A DNA stretch of 54,622 bases from Planctomycetota bacterium (lineage in GTDB: Bacteria; Planctomycetota; Planctomycetia; Pirellulales; Pirellulaceae), in contig JACNKX010000060.1 of assembly GCA_014381825.1 (NCBI GenBank), forward strand, positions 1 through 54,622. Reading direction: 5' to 3'. Positions 17,814-27,143 of this stretch are shown here, one piece after another. The position numbers were made by a program, and so were the translations under genes. The notes below the pieces were generated by a model, which was not told the DNA's origin, ran no database searches, and worked only from the letters and a program-made list of their open reading frames with translations. Position 1 is the first letter of the stretch; each line of letters opens with the position of its first letter.

Positions 17814-18682
17814 AAACACTACTCTGCGTGACAACTCTGTTGAGTGTGTGTCTCGTCAGCCCGACTCATGCCGACGACAAAGCGAAGATCGTTTTTATCT
17901 CCGGCACGCCCAGTCATGGACGCCTGAGTCACGAGCATCGCGCCGGGAACATGATACTGGCTAAGGCTCTCAACGATTCAGGACTCGATGTGAATGCCGT
18001 TCTCGTGCCGCACTACGGCTACCCTGAGGACACTACGATCCTTGAGGGCGCGGCGACGATCGTGATCTTCTGCACAGGACATCGCGGTCACGTGCTGAAC
18101 AAGCACTTGGATGAGTTCGACGGGCTGATGAAGGAAGGAACGGGCGTCGTGATGATTCACTGGGCAACCGAAGCCGAAAAGGGAAAGCCGGGCGAGAAGT
18201 TTATCGAGTGGATGGGTGGATTCTGCGATTTGGATTGGTCCGTGAATCCACATTGGACGCCGAACTTCAAGGACTTCCCGATGCATCCGATTTGCAACGG
18301 AGTGAAACCGTTCAGCGTCAACGACGAATGGTACTACCACATGCGTTTCGTCGATGATCTCAAGGGAGTAACACCGATCCTTTCCGATCTTCCTGGACCG
18401 GCGACCTTGCGTCGAGCGGATGGCGCTCGCAGCGGAAACCCGACCGTCCGCAAAGCCGTAGCGGCTGGCGAGAAGCAGCACGTCGCGTGGGCTTATGAGC
18501 GACCAGGTGGCGGACGTGGATTCGGTTTCACCGGCGCGCACAATCATGACAGCTGGCGCCACGACGATTTTCGCAAGGTGATGCTCAACGCCATTCTTTG
18601 GACCGCCAAGGTGGAGATTCCCGAGAACGGTTGCCCTTCTGCTGTTATCACAAACGCTGAGATAAACGCTAATCTGGACTAG
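17810..18682 (+). CDS. ThuA-domain protein
   Basis: The 290-aa exported protein has a signal peptide (about 1-22) and a ThuA (class I glutamine amidotransferase-like) fold. Recognisable are FISGTPSHG near the mature N-terminus, the VIFCTGHRGH strand-turn, VVMIHWATEA and the C-terminal FGFTGAHNHDSW and MLNAILW segments. ThuA proteins are linked to sugar (trehalose or polysaccharide) use but have no proven reaction. The ATG at 17810 overlaps the sulfatase stop; the frame is open further upstream inside the sulfatase gene, but only this start gives a signal peptide. The coupling suggests the two proteins act on the same sulfated glycan. Confidence 0.87.
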   Translation: MKTLLCVTTLLSVCLVSPTHADDKAKIVFISGTPSHGRLSHEHRAGNMILAKALNDSGLDVNAVLVPHYGYPEDTTILEGAATIVIFCTGHRGHVLNKHLDEFDGLMKEGTGVVMIHWATEAEKGKPGEKFIEWMGGFCDLDWSVNPHWTPNFKDFPMHPICNGVKPFSVNDEWYYHMRFVDDLKGVTPILSDLPGPATLRRADGARSGNPTVRKAVAAGEKQHVAWAYERPGGGRGFGFTGAHNHDSWRHDDFRKVMLNAILWTAKVEIPENGCPSAVITNAEINANLD

Positions 18683-18695
18683 AGCAGTTCCAGTT

Positions 18696-18715
18696 CGGAA
18701 CTCTCACGAGTTCCG
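18696..18715. repeat. GGAACTC-type dispersed hairpin
   Basis: CGGAACTC/GAGTTCCG form an 8-bp stem with a TCAC loop, in the 180-bp gap between the convergent ThuA and DUF1501 genes. Related copies are at 34438-34455 and 46043-46062. No U-tract follows. It may end transcripts from both sides or be a mobile palindrome. Confidence 0.75.
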
Positions 18716-18863
18716 CTACAGCCAGCTTGGAACGGCTCTAGCTTCGCACCGCCCTTCGCTGCCGATCGCGTAGAGTCGCAAAACGCTGCCGACCTGCACG
18801 TGTCAATGGTCGCGATCATGACTCTCATTCTTCTCGATTTGAGCCGAACGGAGTGAGTTTACA

Positions 18864-20273
18864 TCAAGCGATCGCCTCGAATACCGGTGCGCCACCATGT
18901 GCTATGTGGACCGGTCGGCCACTCAGGTCATTGACGGTCATGTGTGGATCGACGCCCAGTAGTTGATAGATAGTGGCCACCATGTCGCCCGCCGACACAA
19001 GACGATCGGTGGGATATGCGGCGTGTTTATCGGTCTTGCCCACAACCGTGCCACGGTGCGTGCCGCCCCCGAACAGCAGCGAGAAACCGCACTGTGGCCA
19101 GTGGTCGCGACCGGCCTTCTTGTTGATCGTGGGAGTGCGTCCCATTTCTCCCATGACGACAAACAAGGTTGAATCAAGCAAGCCGCGCTGCTCGAGATCA
19201 CGAACGAAGGCGGCGATCAGCTGATCCAATTGTGGGCACTGGGCTCTCAGCATCCCAAAGTTGTTCTCGTGAAGATCCCAGTGGTTCTTGCCCTTCGATT
19301 CCCAATGAACCGTGATGAATGTCGACCCTGCTTCCACGAGACGACGAGCTATCAACAGACTCGATCCCCAAAGATTTCGACCGTATTCGTCACGCGTCGC
19401 GTCTGACTCGCGCGCGATGTCAAATGCGGCTCGAGTCTTGGAGGAACTGAGCAGGTTGAAAGCTTGCTGCTTGAACTCGTTCAGCCGCGAGATCGCGCCG
19501 CTGGCTTCCAGTTGCGATAAGTTTTGGTCGAGTTGGCCGAGCAGCGAGCCACGCGACGCGAACCGGTCTGCCGTGATATCCGGGAGTGCGTCAAGCGAGG
19601 GAAGCGTCGGATGTCCAATCGGCTCGACGGCGTCGTAGTCGCCTTTTGGTTCGCGCGCAACTTTGGGATCGCAAACCGTGAACAGAGGATCATACTGGCT
19701 TCCAAGATAGCCGCCGTAAGGGCCCGCTCGACGGAGCGACTGGGTGTAACCAGGAAAGGCTGGCATCATCACATATCGCGGCACATCTCTCGAGCCAATG
19801 TCAAGGTGTTGGCAGATCGATCCCATCCCGGGATGGTCGGTAACTTTGGCGAAGTAGTTCTCGCTGTCATTGCCGCCATCAAACCCGGTCAAGACGTTGT
19901 ATGGGTTGTGGCTGTTGTACTTGTGTGAGTAACTACGAATCAACGTCGCCCTGTCCATCAGCTGGGCGGTTTTCGGCAGCAACTCCGATATCTGTAATCC
20001 TGGAACAGAAGTTGAGATCGGTTTGAACTCGCCGCGCACGTTATCTGGTGCCTCGGGTTTCAAATCAAACATGTCCAAGTGCGGCGGCCCACCGAACAGG
20101 TTTAAAAGTACGACCGATCGCGCTGGTCCATCGTGTTGCTCGTTCGATTGTTTCGCTCGCAGCAGATTTGGTAGCGACAGACCGCCAAACAAAGAGATGC
20201 CGCCAGCGGTGAGCAACTCGCGCCGAGTGAGTCCGTCACACGCCGCAGCACGCCGACCTAGAATGCGTAACAT
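18864..20273 (-). CDS. DUF1501 protein, paralogue 2
   Basis: The 469-aa protein carries a twin-arginine-like leader (LTRRELLTAGG) preceded by MLRILGRRAAACDG and followed by a hydrophobic run ending in LLRA. Core DUF1501 features are LLNLFGGPPHLDMFDLKP, GSICQHLDIG, EYGRNLWGSSLLIARRLVEAG, GEMGRTP and GRDHWPQCG. The frame is open 26 codons upstream, but the start at 20273 matches the shared MLxILGxxA leader of paralogue 5. The late GRDHW motif is present here and in paralogues 4-6 but not in paralogues 1 and 3, which read REHNS and GRDHN. This suggests two subgroups. The gene stands alone, convergent with ThuA and divergent from the S9 peptidase. Confidence 0.87.
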   Translation of the reverse strand: MLRILGRRAAACDGLTRRELLTAGGISLFGGLSLPNLLRAKQSNEQHDGPARSVVLLNLFGGPPHLDMFDLKPEAPDNVRGEFKPISTSVPGLQISELLPKTAQLMDRATLIRSYSHKYNSHNPYNVLTGFDGGNDSENYFAKVTDHPGMGSICQHLDIGSRDVPRYVMMPAFPGYTQSLRRAGPYGGYLGSQYDPLFTVCDPKVAREPKGDYDAVEPIGHPTLPSLDALPDITADRFASRGSLLGQLDQNLSQLEASGAISRLNEFKQQAFNLLSSSKTRAAFDIARESDATRDEYGRNLWGSSLLIARRLVEAGSTFITVHWESKGKNHWDLHENNFGMLRAQCPQLDQLIAAFVRDLEQRGLLDSTLFVVMGEMGRTPTINKKAGRDHWPQCGFSLLFGGGTHRGTVVGKTDKHAAYPTDRLVSAGDMVATIYQLLGVDPHMTVNDLSGRPVHIAHGGAPVFEAIA

Positions 20274-20465
20274 AGGTGCTTCAGTCCCACTTCTGAAAAA
20301 CTTGCTGATCGATCCACAGTCAAACCTATCAGGATTCACTTCTCGGCTCAACGCAATTCAAGATTTGGTAGCTGGCCGATTTGAGTAGTTGGCGACGAAT
20401 CGATAGGCTTTGTCTACCTACACGGCCAACGTCAGAAGTTTGTCACTAGCTTGAGGAAAGACACC

Positions 20466-22514
20466 ATGAAATTGCGAGTCGCTCAAATATTGCTTCTGGC
20501 CACGGTTGCATTGTGCTCTGAGAGCCCTGCGGCGGAAGAGTTTGATGATCAATCATTTCGGCTGAGTGATATCTTCGAACTGGAATACGCCGCTGATCCA
20601 CAGATCGCGTCTGACGGGCGGCGGATCGTCTATGTCCGAAACTTCATGGACATTATGACCGACAAACGCCGTTCGAACTTGTGGATCATCAATACCGATG
20701 GGTCCGGGCACCGACCGCTCACTACTGGTAATCGAAACAACTCGTCCCCACGCTGGTCACCGACGGGTGATCGATTGATCTATCTTTCCAACTCGGACGA
20801 TTCGACACAGATCTATTGCCGTTGGATCGAGACGGGGGATACTGCGAAGCTGACGAACTTGAAAGCGTCGCCTCAGGAATTGGTGTGGTCACCCGACGGA
20901 CGGTCCATCGCATTCTCGATGCTGTTAGAAGACGATCCGGAACCATTCGTGAAACTACCCAGGAAGCCGGAAGGGGCGGAATGGGCCGAGCCACCAAAGC
21001 TGATTGAAAAGACGCGATACCGTTACGATGGCGCGGGATACCTCAAAGATGGCTTTCATCAGTTGTTCGTGCTGTCCGCCGATGGCGGATCGCCGCGTCA
21101 GTTGACTCACGGCGACTTCGAACACAGCGGCACGCCCGCTTGGTCTCACGATAGCAAATCGTTGCTCTTTGCGGCCAATCGCCAAACGGACTGGGAGCTA
21201 AACCCATTGCGCGAAGACATCTACGAAGTCAATTTGAAGAGTCGCTCGCTGCAGCCGTTAACGAATCGCGAGGGTCCCGATTTCAATCCGGTTGTCTCGC
21301 CGGACGGCACAAAGATCGCCTACGTGGGTTTCGATGATCACTACAAAGGCTATCAGGTCGAACGACTGTATGTGATGGACCGGGATGGCAGTAACAAGAC
21401 GCCGTTGACCGACGCATTCGATCGCGACATCCAATCACCCGTATGGCGGAAAGATGGCCAAGGTCTGTTTGTGAAGTACGATGACTCGGGCGACACAAAA
21501 GTCGGGTTCGTGGATTTGAGCGGCAATGTTCGCGAGCTGGCTCATCACTTGGGCGGCACGACTATCGGGCGTCCCTACTCAAGCGGTTCGTTTTCAGTAG
21601 CGTCAGATGGTCGTATCGCGTTTACGATCACGCGACCACATCATCCGGCTGACGTTGCGGTCGCCGGACGTGATGGCCGAATCCATCGATTGCTTGACTT
21701 GAATCAAGACTTGTTGGGGCATAAGCAGCTCGGCAAAGTGGAGGAATTCCACTACAAATCTGGATTTGATGATCGCGAGATTCAAGGTTGGATCGTCACG
21801 CCGCCGGATTTTGATGCGGCCAAGAAGTATCCTCTGATTCTGGAGATTCACGGTGGCCCGTTCGCTAACTACGGCGATCGGTTCACGGCCGAGATCCAGC
21901 TGTATGCCGCAGCGGGATATGTCGTCGTATACATCAATCCGCGGGGCAGCACCGGTTATGGTTATGAATTTGGAAACCTGATCCATCACGAGTATCCCGG
22001 GCACGACTTTGACGACTTAATGTCGGGCGTCGATGCTGTGATTGCGAAGGGTTATGTCGACGAGGACAACTTGTTTGTCACTGGCGGCAGCGGTGGCGGC
22101 ATATTAACGAGTTGGGTCGTCACCAAGACAGATCGCTTTCGAGCCGCGGTCGCCGCGAAACCGGTCATTAACTGGTACAGCTTCGCCCTGACATCGGATG
22201 CCTATCCGTATTTCGCCAAGTACTGGTTCCCTGGCTTCCCCTGGGAACAACCGCAAGAGTACCTTCGCCGATCGCCGTTATCGCTGGTCGGCAACGTAAA
22301 GACTCCGACGATGTTGCTGACTGGCGAGGAGGACTATCGCACACCGATCTCCGAATCGGAGCAGTTTTACCAGGCGCTGAAACTTCGCCAAATCGATACC
22401 GCTTTGGTACGAGTCCCAGGTGCCTCGCACGGCATCGCCGCCCGTCCCAGCCATCTCATCGCCAAGGTCGCTTACATCTTGCAATGGTTCGAACGCTACA
22501 GGCACATCGAATAG
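20466..22514 (+). CDS. S9-family serine peptidase (acylaminoacyl/prolyl oligopeptidase type)
   Basis: The 682-aa exported peptidase has a signal peptide (about 1-22), an N-terminal WD40/PD40-like propeller (about 25-400; PRWSPTGDRLIYLSN, ELVWSPDGRSIAFS, NPVVSPDGTKIAYV) and a C-terminal alpha/beta hydrolase domain. The triad is visible: nucleophile Ser in GGSGGG (about 541), Asp in EEDYRTP (about 622-623) and His in GASHGI (about 654). The oxyanion segment HGGPFANYG is present. It probably trims oligopeptides in the periplasm or at the cell surface. I chose the ATG at 20466, six bases after GAGGAAAG, over the upstream TTG at 20451. Confidence 0.92.
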   Translation: MKLRVAQILLLATVALCSESPAAEEFDDQSFRLSDIFELEYAADPQIASDGRRIVYVRNFMDIMTDKRRSNLWIINTDGSGHRPLTTGNRNNSSPRWSPTGDRLIYLSNSDDSTQIYCRWIETGDTAKLTNLKASPQELVWSPDGRSIAFSMLLEDDPEPFVKLPRKPEGAEWAEPPKLIEKTRYRYDGAGYLKDGFHQLFVLSADGGSPRQLTHGDFEHSGTPAWSHDSKSLLFAANRQTDWELNPLREDIYEVNLKSRSLQPLTNREGPDFNPVVSPDGTKIAYVGFDDHYKGYQVERLYVMDRDGSNKTPLTDAFDRDIQSPVWRKDGQGLFVKYDDSGDTKVGFVDLSGNVRELAHHLGGTTIGRPYSSGSFSVASDGRIAFTITRPHHPADVAVAGRDGRIHRLLDLNQDLLGHKQLGKVEEFHYKSGFDDREIQGWIVTPPDFDAAKKYPLILEIHGGPFANYGDRFTAEIQLYAAAGYVVVYINPRGSTGYGYEFGNLIHHEYPGHDFDDLMSGVDAVIAKGYVDEDNLFVTGGSGGGILTSWVVTKTDRFRAAVAAKPVINWYSFALTSDAYPYFAKYWFPGFPWEQPQEYLRRSPLSLVGNVKTPTMLLTGEEDYRTPISESEQFYQALKLRQIDTALVRVPGASHGIAARPSHLIAKVAYILQWFERYRHIE

Positions 22515-22592
22515 CGATTTTTGGGGCAGAGAAACTTGCCAAGAGCCAATACTTTCGGAGTCTCGCTGTTTCCGCCGAAACTACTTCCTGCG

Positions 22593-22980
22593 GGGTCAAA
22601 TAAGTCCGTTGACCTTCAATTGTCAATGGCTACCGTACTTCTGCGGTCGAGCATCGCACGGACTTCGGCCGACTTCGATCGGGCATCTCACCCTTGCATG
22701 GATGATACAGAACGCACTCCTGGCGTCATCCGGGCAGAATAGCTGCGCCGCGACCATCGAACTTGGTTGAATCGACGAAGCGGTCAAGCCAAGGTTCATG
22801 AGGCTTCCACACACGGTACCACCAGGGCGCGATCATGACTTTCGTACTTCGACCGTGGCAACTGTACTTGGTCGTCCTCGCTGGCTGGATTCACCGCCAG
22901 CAGCAAGAAACGATTGAGCACCTACGCACTGAGAACCAAGTACTTAAAGAGAGGCGCGGCAGCAAACGCACCCTGATCTC
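22593..22980 (+). mobile_element. End-truncated IS copy (integrase-type), left end only
   Basis: The terminal repeat GGGTCAAATAAGTCCG starts at 22593. The next 240 bp match, in inverted orientation, the segment 34880-35078 at roughly 80 percent identity by eye. An integrase N-terminus starts at 22835 and breaks off near 22975. The right end is not found before the DUF1501 gene that ends at 23018, so about two thirds of the element was lost. Confidence 0.7.
22835..22975 (+). pseudogene. Transposase/integrase N-terminal fragment
   Basis: About 45 residues (FVLRPWQLYLVVLAGW, then a heptad-like stretch ending LKERRGSKR) match the start of a single-ORF rve-type integrase found in planctomycetes, as I remember it. 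After this the frame continues as unrelated sequence. The helix-turn-helix and DDE catalytic domains are missing, so the product is non-functional. Confidence 0.6.
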
Positions 22981-23017
22981 AACGCGTGGCTCGTCCGATC
23001 ACGCTGGCAACCCAAGA

Positions 23018-24394
23018 TCAAGCGATGATGTCGTGGATGACGTTTCCTTGGATGTTGGTGAGACGGAAGTCGCGACCGCCGTAACGGTAGACGAGCCTTG
23101 TGTGATCCAAGCCAAGTAGGTGGAGCATCGTGGCGTGGAGATCGTGCAGGTGGACGGTCCCTTCGACGGCTTTGTAGCCGAGTTCGTCCGTGGTGCCGTG
23201 CGTCAAACTGGCGTGAACTCCGCCGCCCGCCAACCAAGCCGTATAACCCTCGGCGTTGTGGTCGCGCCCGATCGTTTCCTTGCCGTCCAGAACCTGCGTA
23301 TCGGGCGTGCGACCAAATTCGCCGGTCCAGAGTACAAGTGTGTCCTCCAGCAAGCCGCGTCGAGCTAAATCCGTCAACAGCGCGGCGATCGGCTTGTCGA
23401 TCGTTTCGGCTTTCGTTTTGAACTTATCGAGACCGCTGTGATGATCCCAGCCGCTGTTGCTAACTTCGACAAAGCGAACGCCCGATTCGACTAACCGGCG
23501 TGCCAACAAGCATTGTCTGCCAAAGTCGTCCGTCGCACCGGCATCAACGCCGTACATATCCAACGTCTCTTTCGTCTCGCGGCCCAGGTCCAATACGTTT
23601 GGAACGGCTTGTTGCATCCGCTCGCTCAGCTCAAGCGAGTCGATCACTCCCCGCACATCTTCGGTTTGGCCGAGAAGTCGTTGGTTCATCGTTTGAGCCA
23701 AATCCAACGTCCCGCGCGCGGTGTCGGGCGTCAGACCGTGGTTAGGAGTCAAGTTGCGGATCGAGGCGCTCTTAACGGCTTGGCCGTCCCAGCCGAGCCG
23801 CGTTGCCTGGAACGTGCTGGGCAGGAACGCGCTCCCGTAGTTGGCAGGTCCGCCAAACGTTCGCGTTGGCTTAACCGTGAAGAAGCCCGGCAAGTCCTGG
23901 TTCTCAGTTCCCAAGCCGTAAAGCACCCACGACCCGAACGAGGGACGAACGAATTGGAACTCGCCGGTATGCAACATCGGAATCGCAATCGGGTGCGCGC
24001 GGCTAGTGGTCTGCATGGCGTTGAGCATGCAGAGACGATCCGTTTGCTTGGCCAGATGCGGAAACGCTTCGGACACCCACATCCCACTCTCGCCATGTTG
24101 AGCGAACTTCCAGAGCGGCCCCAGCAGCTTGCCTTTGCCGATTCCTTTCTTTCCGGAGCGGGCAGCTAGATCCGGTTTGTAATCGAATGATTCGAATTGC
24201 GACGGACCTCCATTGATAAACAAGAATATGACGCGTTTCGCTTTCGGTGTGAAATGTGGCTGCTTCGGGGCAAGCAACCCGGCGTCACTGCGATTCGGGA
24301 AGAAGCCGCTCACCATCAGTGAGCCAAGACCACACGAACCAGCTTTGAGCCATTCGCGACGCGAGACGATCGGTTGTGAAGAGTTTTTCGTCAT
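23018..24394 (-). CDS. DUF1501 protein, paralogue 3
   Basis: The 458-aa protein begins with a Tat-type leader (VSRREWLKAGSCGLGSLM). DUF1501 features are FLFINGGPSQFESFDYKP, FGRQCLLARRLVESG, TGEFGRTP and GRDHNAEGY, plus HLHDLHATMLHLLGL near the end. It resembles paralogue 1 more than the others, in the leader, the GRQCLLARRLVESG run and the HDLHAT ending. It follows the PSD1 gene at 24510 on the same strand with a 115-bp gap containing a 21-bp perfect hairpin, so readthrough may be limited. Its 3' end borders the truncated IS remnant. Confidence 0.88.
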   Translation of the reverse strand: MTKNSSQPIVSRREWLKAGSCGLGSLMVSGFFPNRSDAGLLAPKQPHFTPKAKRVIFLFINGGPSQFESFDYKPDLAARSGKKGIGKGKLLGPLWKFAQHGESGMWVSEAFPHLAKQTDRLCMLNAMQTTSRAHPIAIPMLHTGEFQFVRPSFGSWVLYGLGTENQDLPGFFTVKPTRTFGGPANYGSAFLPSTFQATRLGWDGQAVKSASIRNLTPNHGLTPDTARGTLDLAQTMNQRLLGQTEDVRGVIDSLELSERMQQAVPNVLDLGRETKETLDMYGVDAGATDDFGRQCLLARRLVESGVRFVEVSNSGWDHHSGLDKFKTKAETIDKPIAALLTDLARRGLLEDTLVLWTGEFGRTPDTQVLDGKETIGRDHNAEGYTAWLAGGGVHASLTHGTTDELGYKAVEGTVHLHDLHATMLHLLGLDHTRLVYRYGGRDFRLTNIQGNVIHDIIA

Positions 24395-24440
24395 GGCAGG
24401 AATGCTCCTGATGTTTTGCCGTTGGCACGCGGCGGGGATA

Positions 24441-24492
24441 GTCGTTGTTCGCTCCGCGAACCAAACGTCCTGTTCGCGGAGCGAACAACGAC
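24441..24492. repeat. GTTCGCTCCGCGAAC-type palindrome, copy 1 (perfect)
   Basis: Two exact 21-bp arms (24441-24461 and 24472-24492), ending GCTCCGCGAAC and starting GTTCGCGGAGC, flank the 10-nt loop CAAACGTCCT. It separates PSD1 and DUF1501 genes. Copies with the same spacing are at 28538-28589 and 30106-30157. Confidence 0.9.
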
Positions 24493-24509
24493 CATACAGC
24501 TACGCCGCG

Positions 24510-27098
24510 CTATAGGACATCGACCAAATATCGAAACTCCGCGGTTGTGAACAAAGTGTGGAACCAAGCGGCCCAGGCGTCGATGTTGCGATCGGAGCCT
24601 TCCGTCTTGGTTTGTTGTATTTGCTGAACAAGCTGTAATGCACCGGCGCGTTCAGCCTCGGTGATGCCTCGCGCCAGCGACCATCGCACCGCCAAGTCAG
24701 CTCGCCCGGCGTCGTCAGTCACTTCCTTCGACGCCAAGAGCCGCTTAGCTGCGTGCTTCGTCTGCTCGGCAACGAACGTCGAGTTGCGGAGATAGAGCGC
24801 TTGCGACGGAACGTTCGTCACGCTGCGTTGTCCGCTAACCAAGCTGGGTGAAGGAAAATCAAACAGATCGAACAACTCTGGCACGTAGTCACGAACCACC
24901 GGCAAGTACACACTCCGATGATTACTTGGCGGTTGGATCTTCTCGGTGGGGATGCCGCGAACGAGTTGGTCGCCGAGCGGCGTGACCGTCGAACCGACAG
25001 GCCGTTCCAAGTCGAGCTGACCGCTCACCGCGAGGATCGCGTCACGAATCGTTTCGGCTTCGAGCCGACGTGGAGTGGCTCGCCAGAACAAACGATTATC
25101 GGGATCAATCTCGATGTTGTTGGCGTCGCTCTCGCTGCCGAGTTGGTATGCCCGGCTGAGCATGATCTCGCGAATCATCCGTTTGACTGACCATCCTTCT
25201 TGGATGAACTGCAAGGCGAGCGTATCGAGCAACTGCGGATGGGTTGGCTGCTTGCCGATCATTCCGAAATTATCGACGCTCGCGACCAACCCTCGGCCAA
25301 AGAGGTGATGCCAGATGCGATTCACCATCACGCGCGCCGTGAGCGGATTGTCTGGGCTCGTGATCCACTCGGCCAACTCCAGGCGACCGCTACCGCTCGC
25401 GTCGATCTTGGGTGGATTCGCGACATGCACGGCACTCAAGAAGCCACGTGGCGCGACTTCACCCAGGTCGCGGAAGTTGCCGCGGACAGCGACCTTCGTG
25501 TCGACTGGTTTGGCCCGGTCGCGGACAGTCATCGCGTACTGCGGACGCGGTGGACGGTTCTTCTTGAGTTCAGCTACGTTCGCATCAAGAGAAGCAGCGT
25601 CGCTCTTTAAAGCTACGACTTGGTTGGCCGCTGCCTGCAAACTCGCAACCGCCTGATCTAATGTTTGCTGCGCCGCGGGATCGACAGTGGCTCCTTCTTC
25701 CACGGCCGCAGTTTTTGCTTGAACAATCTTTTCCGCTTCGGTCTTCTTGGCCGTCGCGAGCTTTTCAGCTTCAGTCGCCTTGTTCAATTCCTCGCGTTTG
25801 GCGGCGAGTTGCTTGTCGGCTTCTTGGATCTTCTTTTCGTGGTCTTCCGCGGTGGCGTGCATGGCCGCGGCATTCGGGCCAATCGAAAGTAGGTCGGTCG
25901 GTGTGTTGCTGTACTTTTGCTTGATCGTGCCGTACAGCGGCTCGGTACTCAGAAAGATGCCCGCCAACGCGTAGTAATCTTTGGTAGGAATCGGGTCGAA
26001 TTTGTGATCGTGGCAGCGGGCACAGGCAACTGTCATTGCCAACGTGGCGCGAAAGATAGTGTTGATCTGGTCATCGACAATATCCATCTGGAACTCCGTC
26101 CCACTGGAGTTATGCCGTTTAGGGCCGAACGCCAGCATGCTCGGAGCGATACGCCTCGCTTCAATCGCCTGCGGTGTTTCATCCTTACCAACCGGCATCA
26201 GATCGCCGGCGATCTGCTCACGAAGGAACACGTCGTAAGGCTTGTCTTGATTTAAAGCATCGATCACATAGTTGCGATAAGGCCAGGCGTGAGGGTAGGT
26301 GAAGTTGAACTCCATGCCACTCGATTCGGCATAGCGAACCACGTCGAGCCAATGCCGTCCCCACCGTTCGCCGAACCGGGGTGCATCAAGCAACGGGTCG
26401 ATCAAGTTGGCCAGCGCTTCGGACGACTCGTCGGCCACGAACTGCTCGACTTGCTGTGGCGACGGCGGAAGCCCGATGAGATCGAAGTAGACTCGGCGAA
26501 CCAGCGTTCGGCGGTTCGCATCGGCAACCGGCTTCAAGCCTTTGGCTTCCATGCGAGCGAGGACCAAGTTGTCGATCACACCACGCGGCCAATCGGCTTG
26601 CTGGACGGTCGGCGACTCGAAGGGCTGAGGCTGTTGGAAGGACCAGTGGCGTTTCCCTTCTTCAACACGCTGGTCTTTCGCCGTCGGTCCAGTCTCTTCT
26701 CGCGAATCCGGCGCACCGAGACGAATCCACTCCTCAAACGCCGAAATCACTTCATCGCCAAGCTTGTGTTCGGGCGGCATCGCCGAAGCGTCTTCTTCAT
26801 GGCGAAGCATTCGAATCAGCGGGCTACTCTCGACTTCGTGCGAAACCAGAATCGAGCCCGAGTCGCCGCCTCGCCTCATGCCCGCGGACGAATCCAACTC
26901 TAACCCACCTCCAATTTCCTCGCTGTCCTTGGAGTGGCATTCATAACAATGCTTGACCAACACGGGCTTGATCTGCGTGTCGAACAGAGTAATTCCCTTG
27001 GCGTCCGGCGTGTCAGCTTGGGGCTCTTCGCCCAACGTGAACGGTGTGGATAGGGAAATCGCAAACAGCGCGACCAGAGCAAATAACGAGCGGCCCAT
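24510..27098 (-). CDS. PSCyt1-DUF1549-DUF1553 (PSD1) cytochrome-like protein
   Basis: The 862-aa exported protein has a signal peptide (about 1-23), an N-terminal planctomycete cytochrome C domain with CYECH near residue 50 and the MPP distal-ligand segment (SAMPPEHKLG), a DUF1549 domain with CARCHDHKF near 363, a Lys/Glu/Ala-rich coiled coil (about 415-515) and a DUF1553 domain (SPDNPLTARVMVNRIWHH near 580). This is the full-length architecture; the paralogues at 4205 and 46100 lack PSCyt1. GGAGGAGGATC gives a strong ribosome site. It lies 45 bp after DUF1501 paralogue 4 and before paralogue 3. A periplasmic heme-linked degradative role is often supposed for this family but is unproven. Confidence 0.9.
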   Translation of the reverse strand: MGRSLFALVALFAISLSTPFTLGEEPQADTPDAKGITLFDTQIKPVLVKHCYECHSKDSEEIGGGLELDSSAGMRRGGDSGSILVSHEVESSPLIRMLRHEEDASAMPPEHKLGDEVISAFEEWIRLGAPDSREETGPTAKDQRVEEGKRHWSFQQPQPFESPTVQQADWPRGVIDNLVLARMEAKGLKPVADANRRTLVRRVYFDLIGLPPSPQQVEQFVADESSEALANLIDPLLDAPRFGERWGRHWLDVVRYAESSGMEFNFTYPHAWPYRNYVIDALNQDKPYDVFLREQIAGDLMPVGKDETPQAIEARRIAPSMLAFGPKRHNSSGTEFQMDIVDDQINTIFRATLAMTVACARCHDHKFDPIPTKDYYALAGIFLSTEPLYGTIKQKYSNTPTDLLSIGPNAAAMHATAEDHEKKIQEADKQLAAKREELNKATEAEKLATAKKTEAEKIVQAKTAAVEEGATVDPAAQQTLDQAVASLQAAANQVVALKSDAASLDANVAELKKNRPPRPQYAMTVRDRAKPVDTKVAVRGNFRDLGEVAPRGFLSAVHVANPPKIDASGSGRLELAEWITSPDNPLTARVMVNRIWHHLFGRGLVASVDNFGMIGKQPTHPQLLDTLALQFIQEGWSVKRMIREIMLSRAYQLGSESDANNIEIDPDNRLFWRATPRRLEAETIRDAILAVSGQLDLERPVGSTVTPLGDQLVRGIPTEKIQPPSNHRSVYLPVVRDYVPELFDLFDFPSPSLVSGQRSVTNVPSQALYLRNSTFVAEQTKHAAKRLLASKEVTDDAGRADLAVRWSLARGITEAERAGALQLVQQIQQTKTEGSDRNIDAWAAWFHTLFTTAEFRYLVDVL

Positions 27099-27143
27099 GA
27101 TCCTCCTCCATTCAAAGTCTCGTACGTCGCTTCACAATACGCA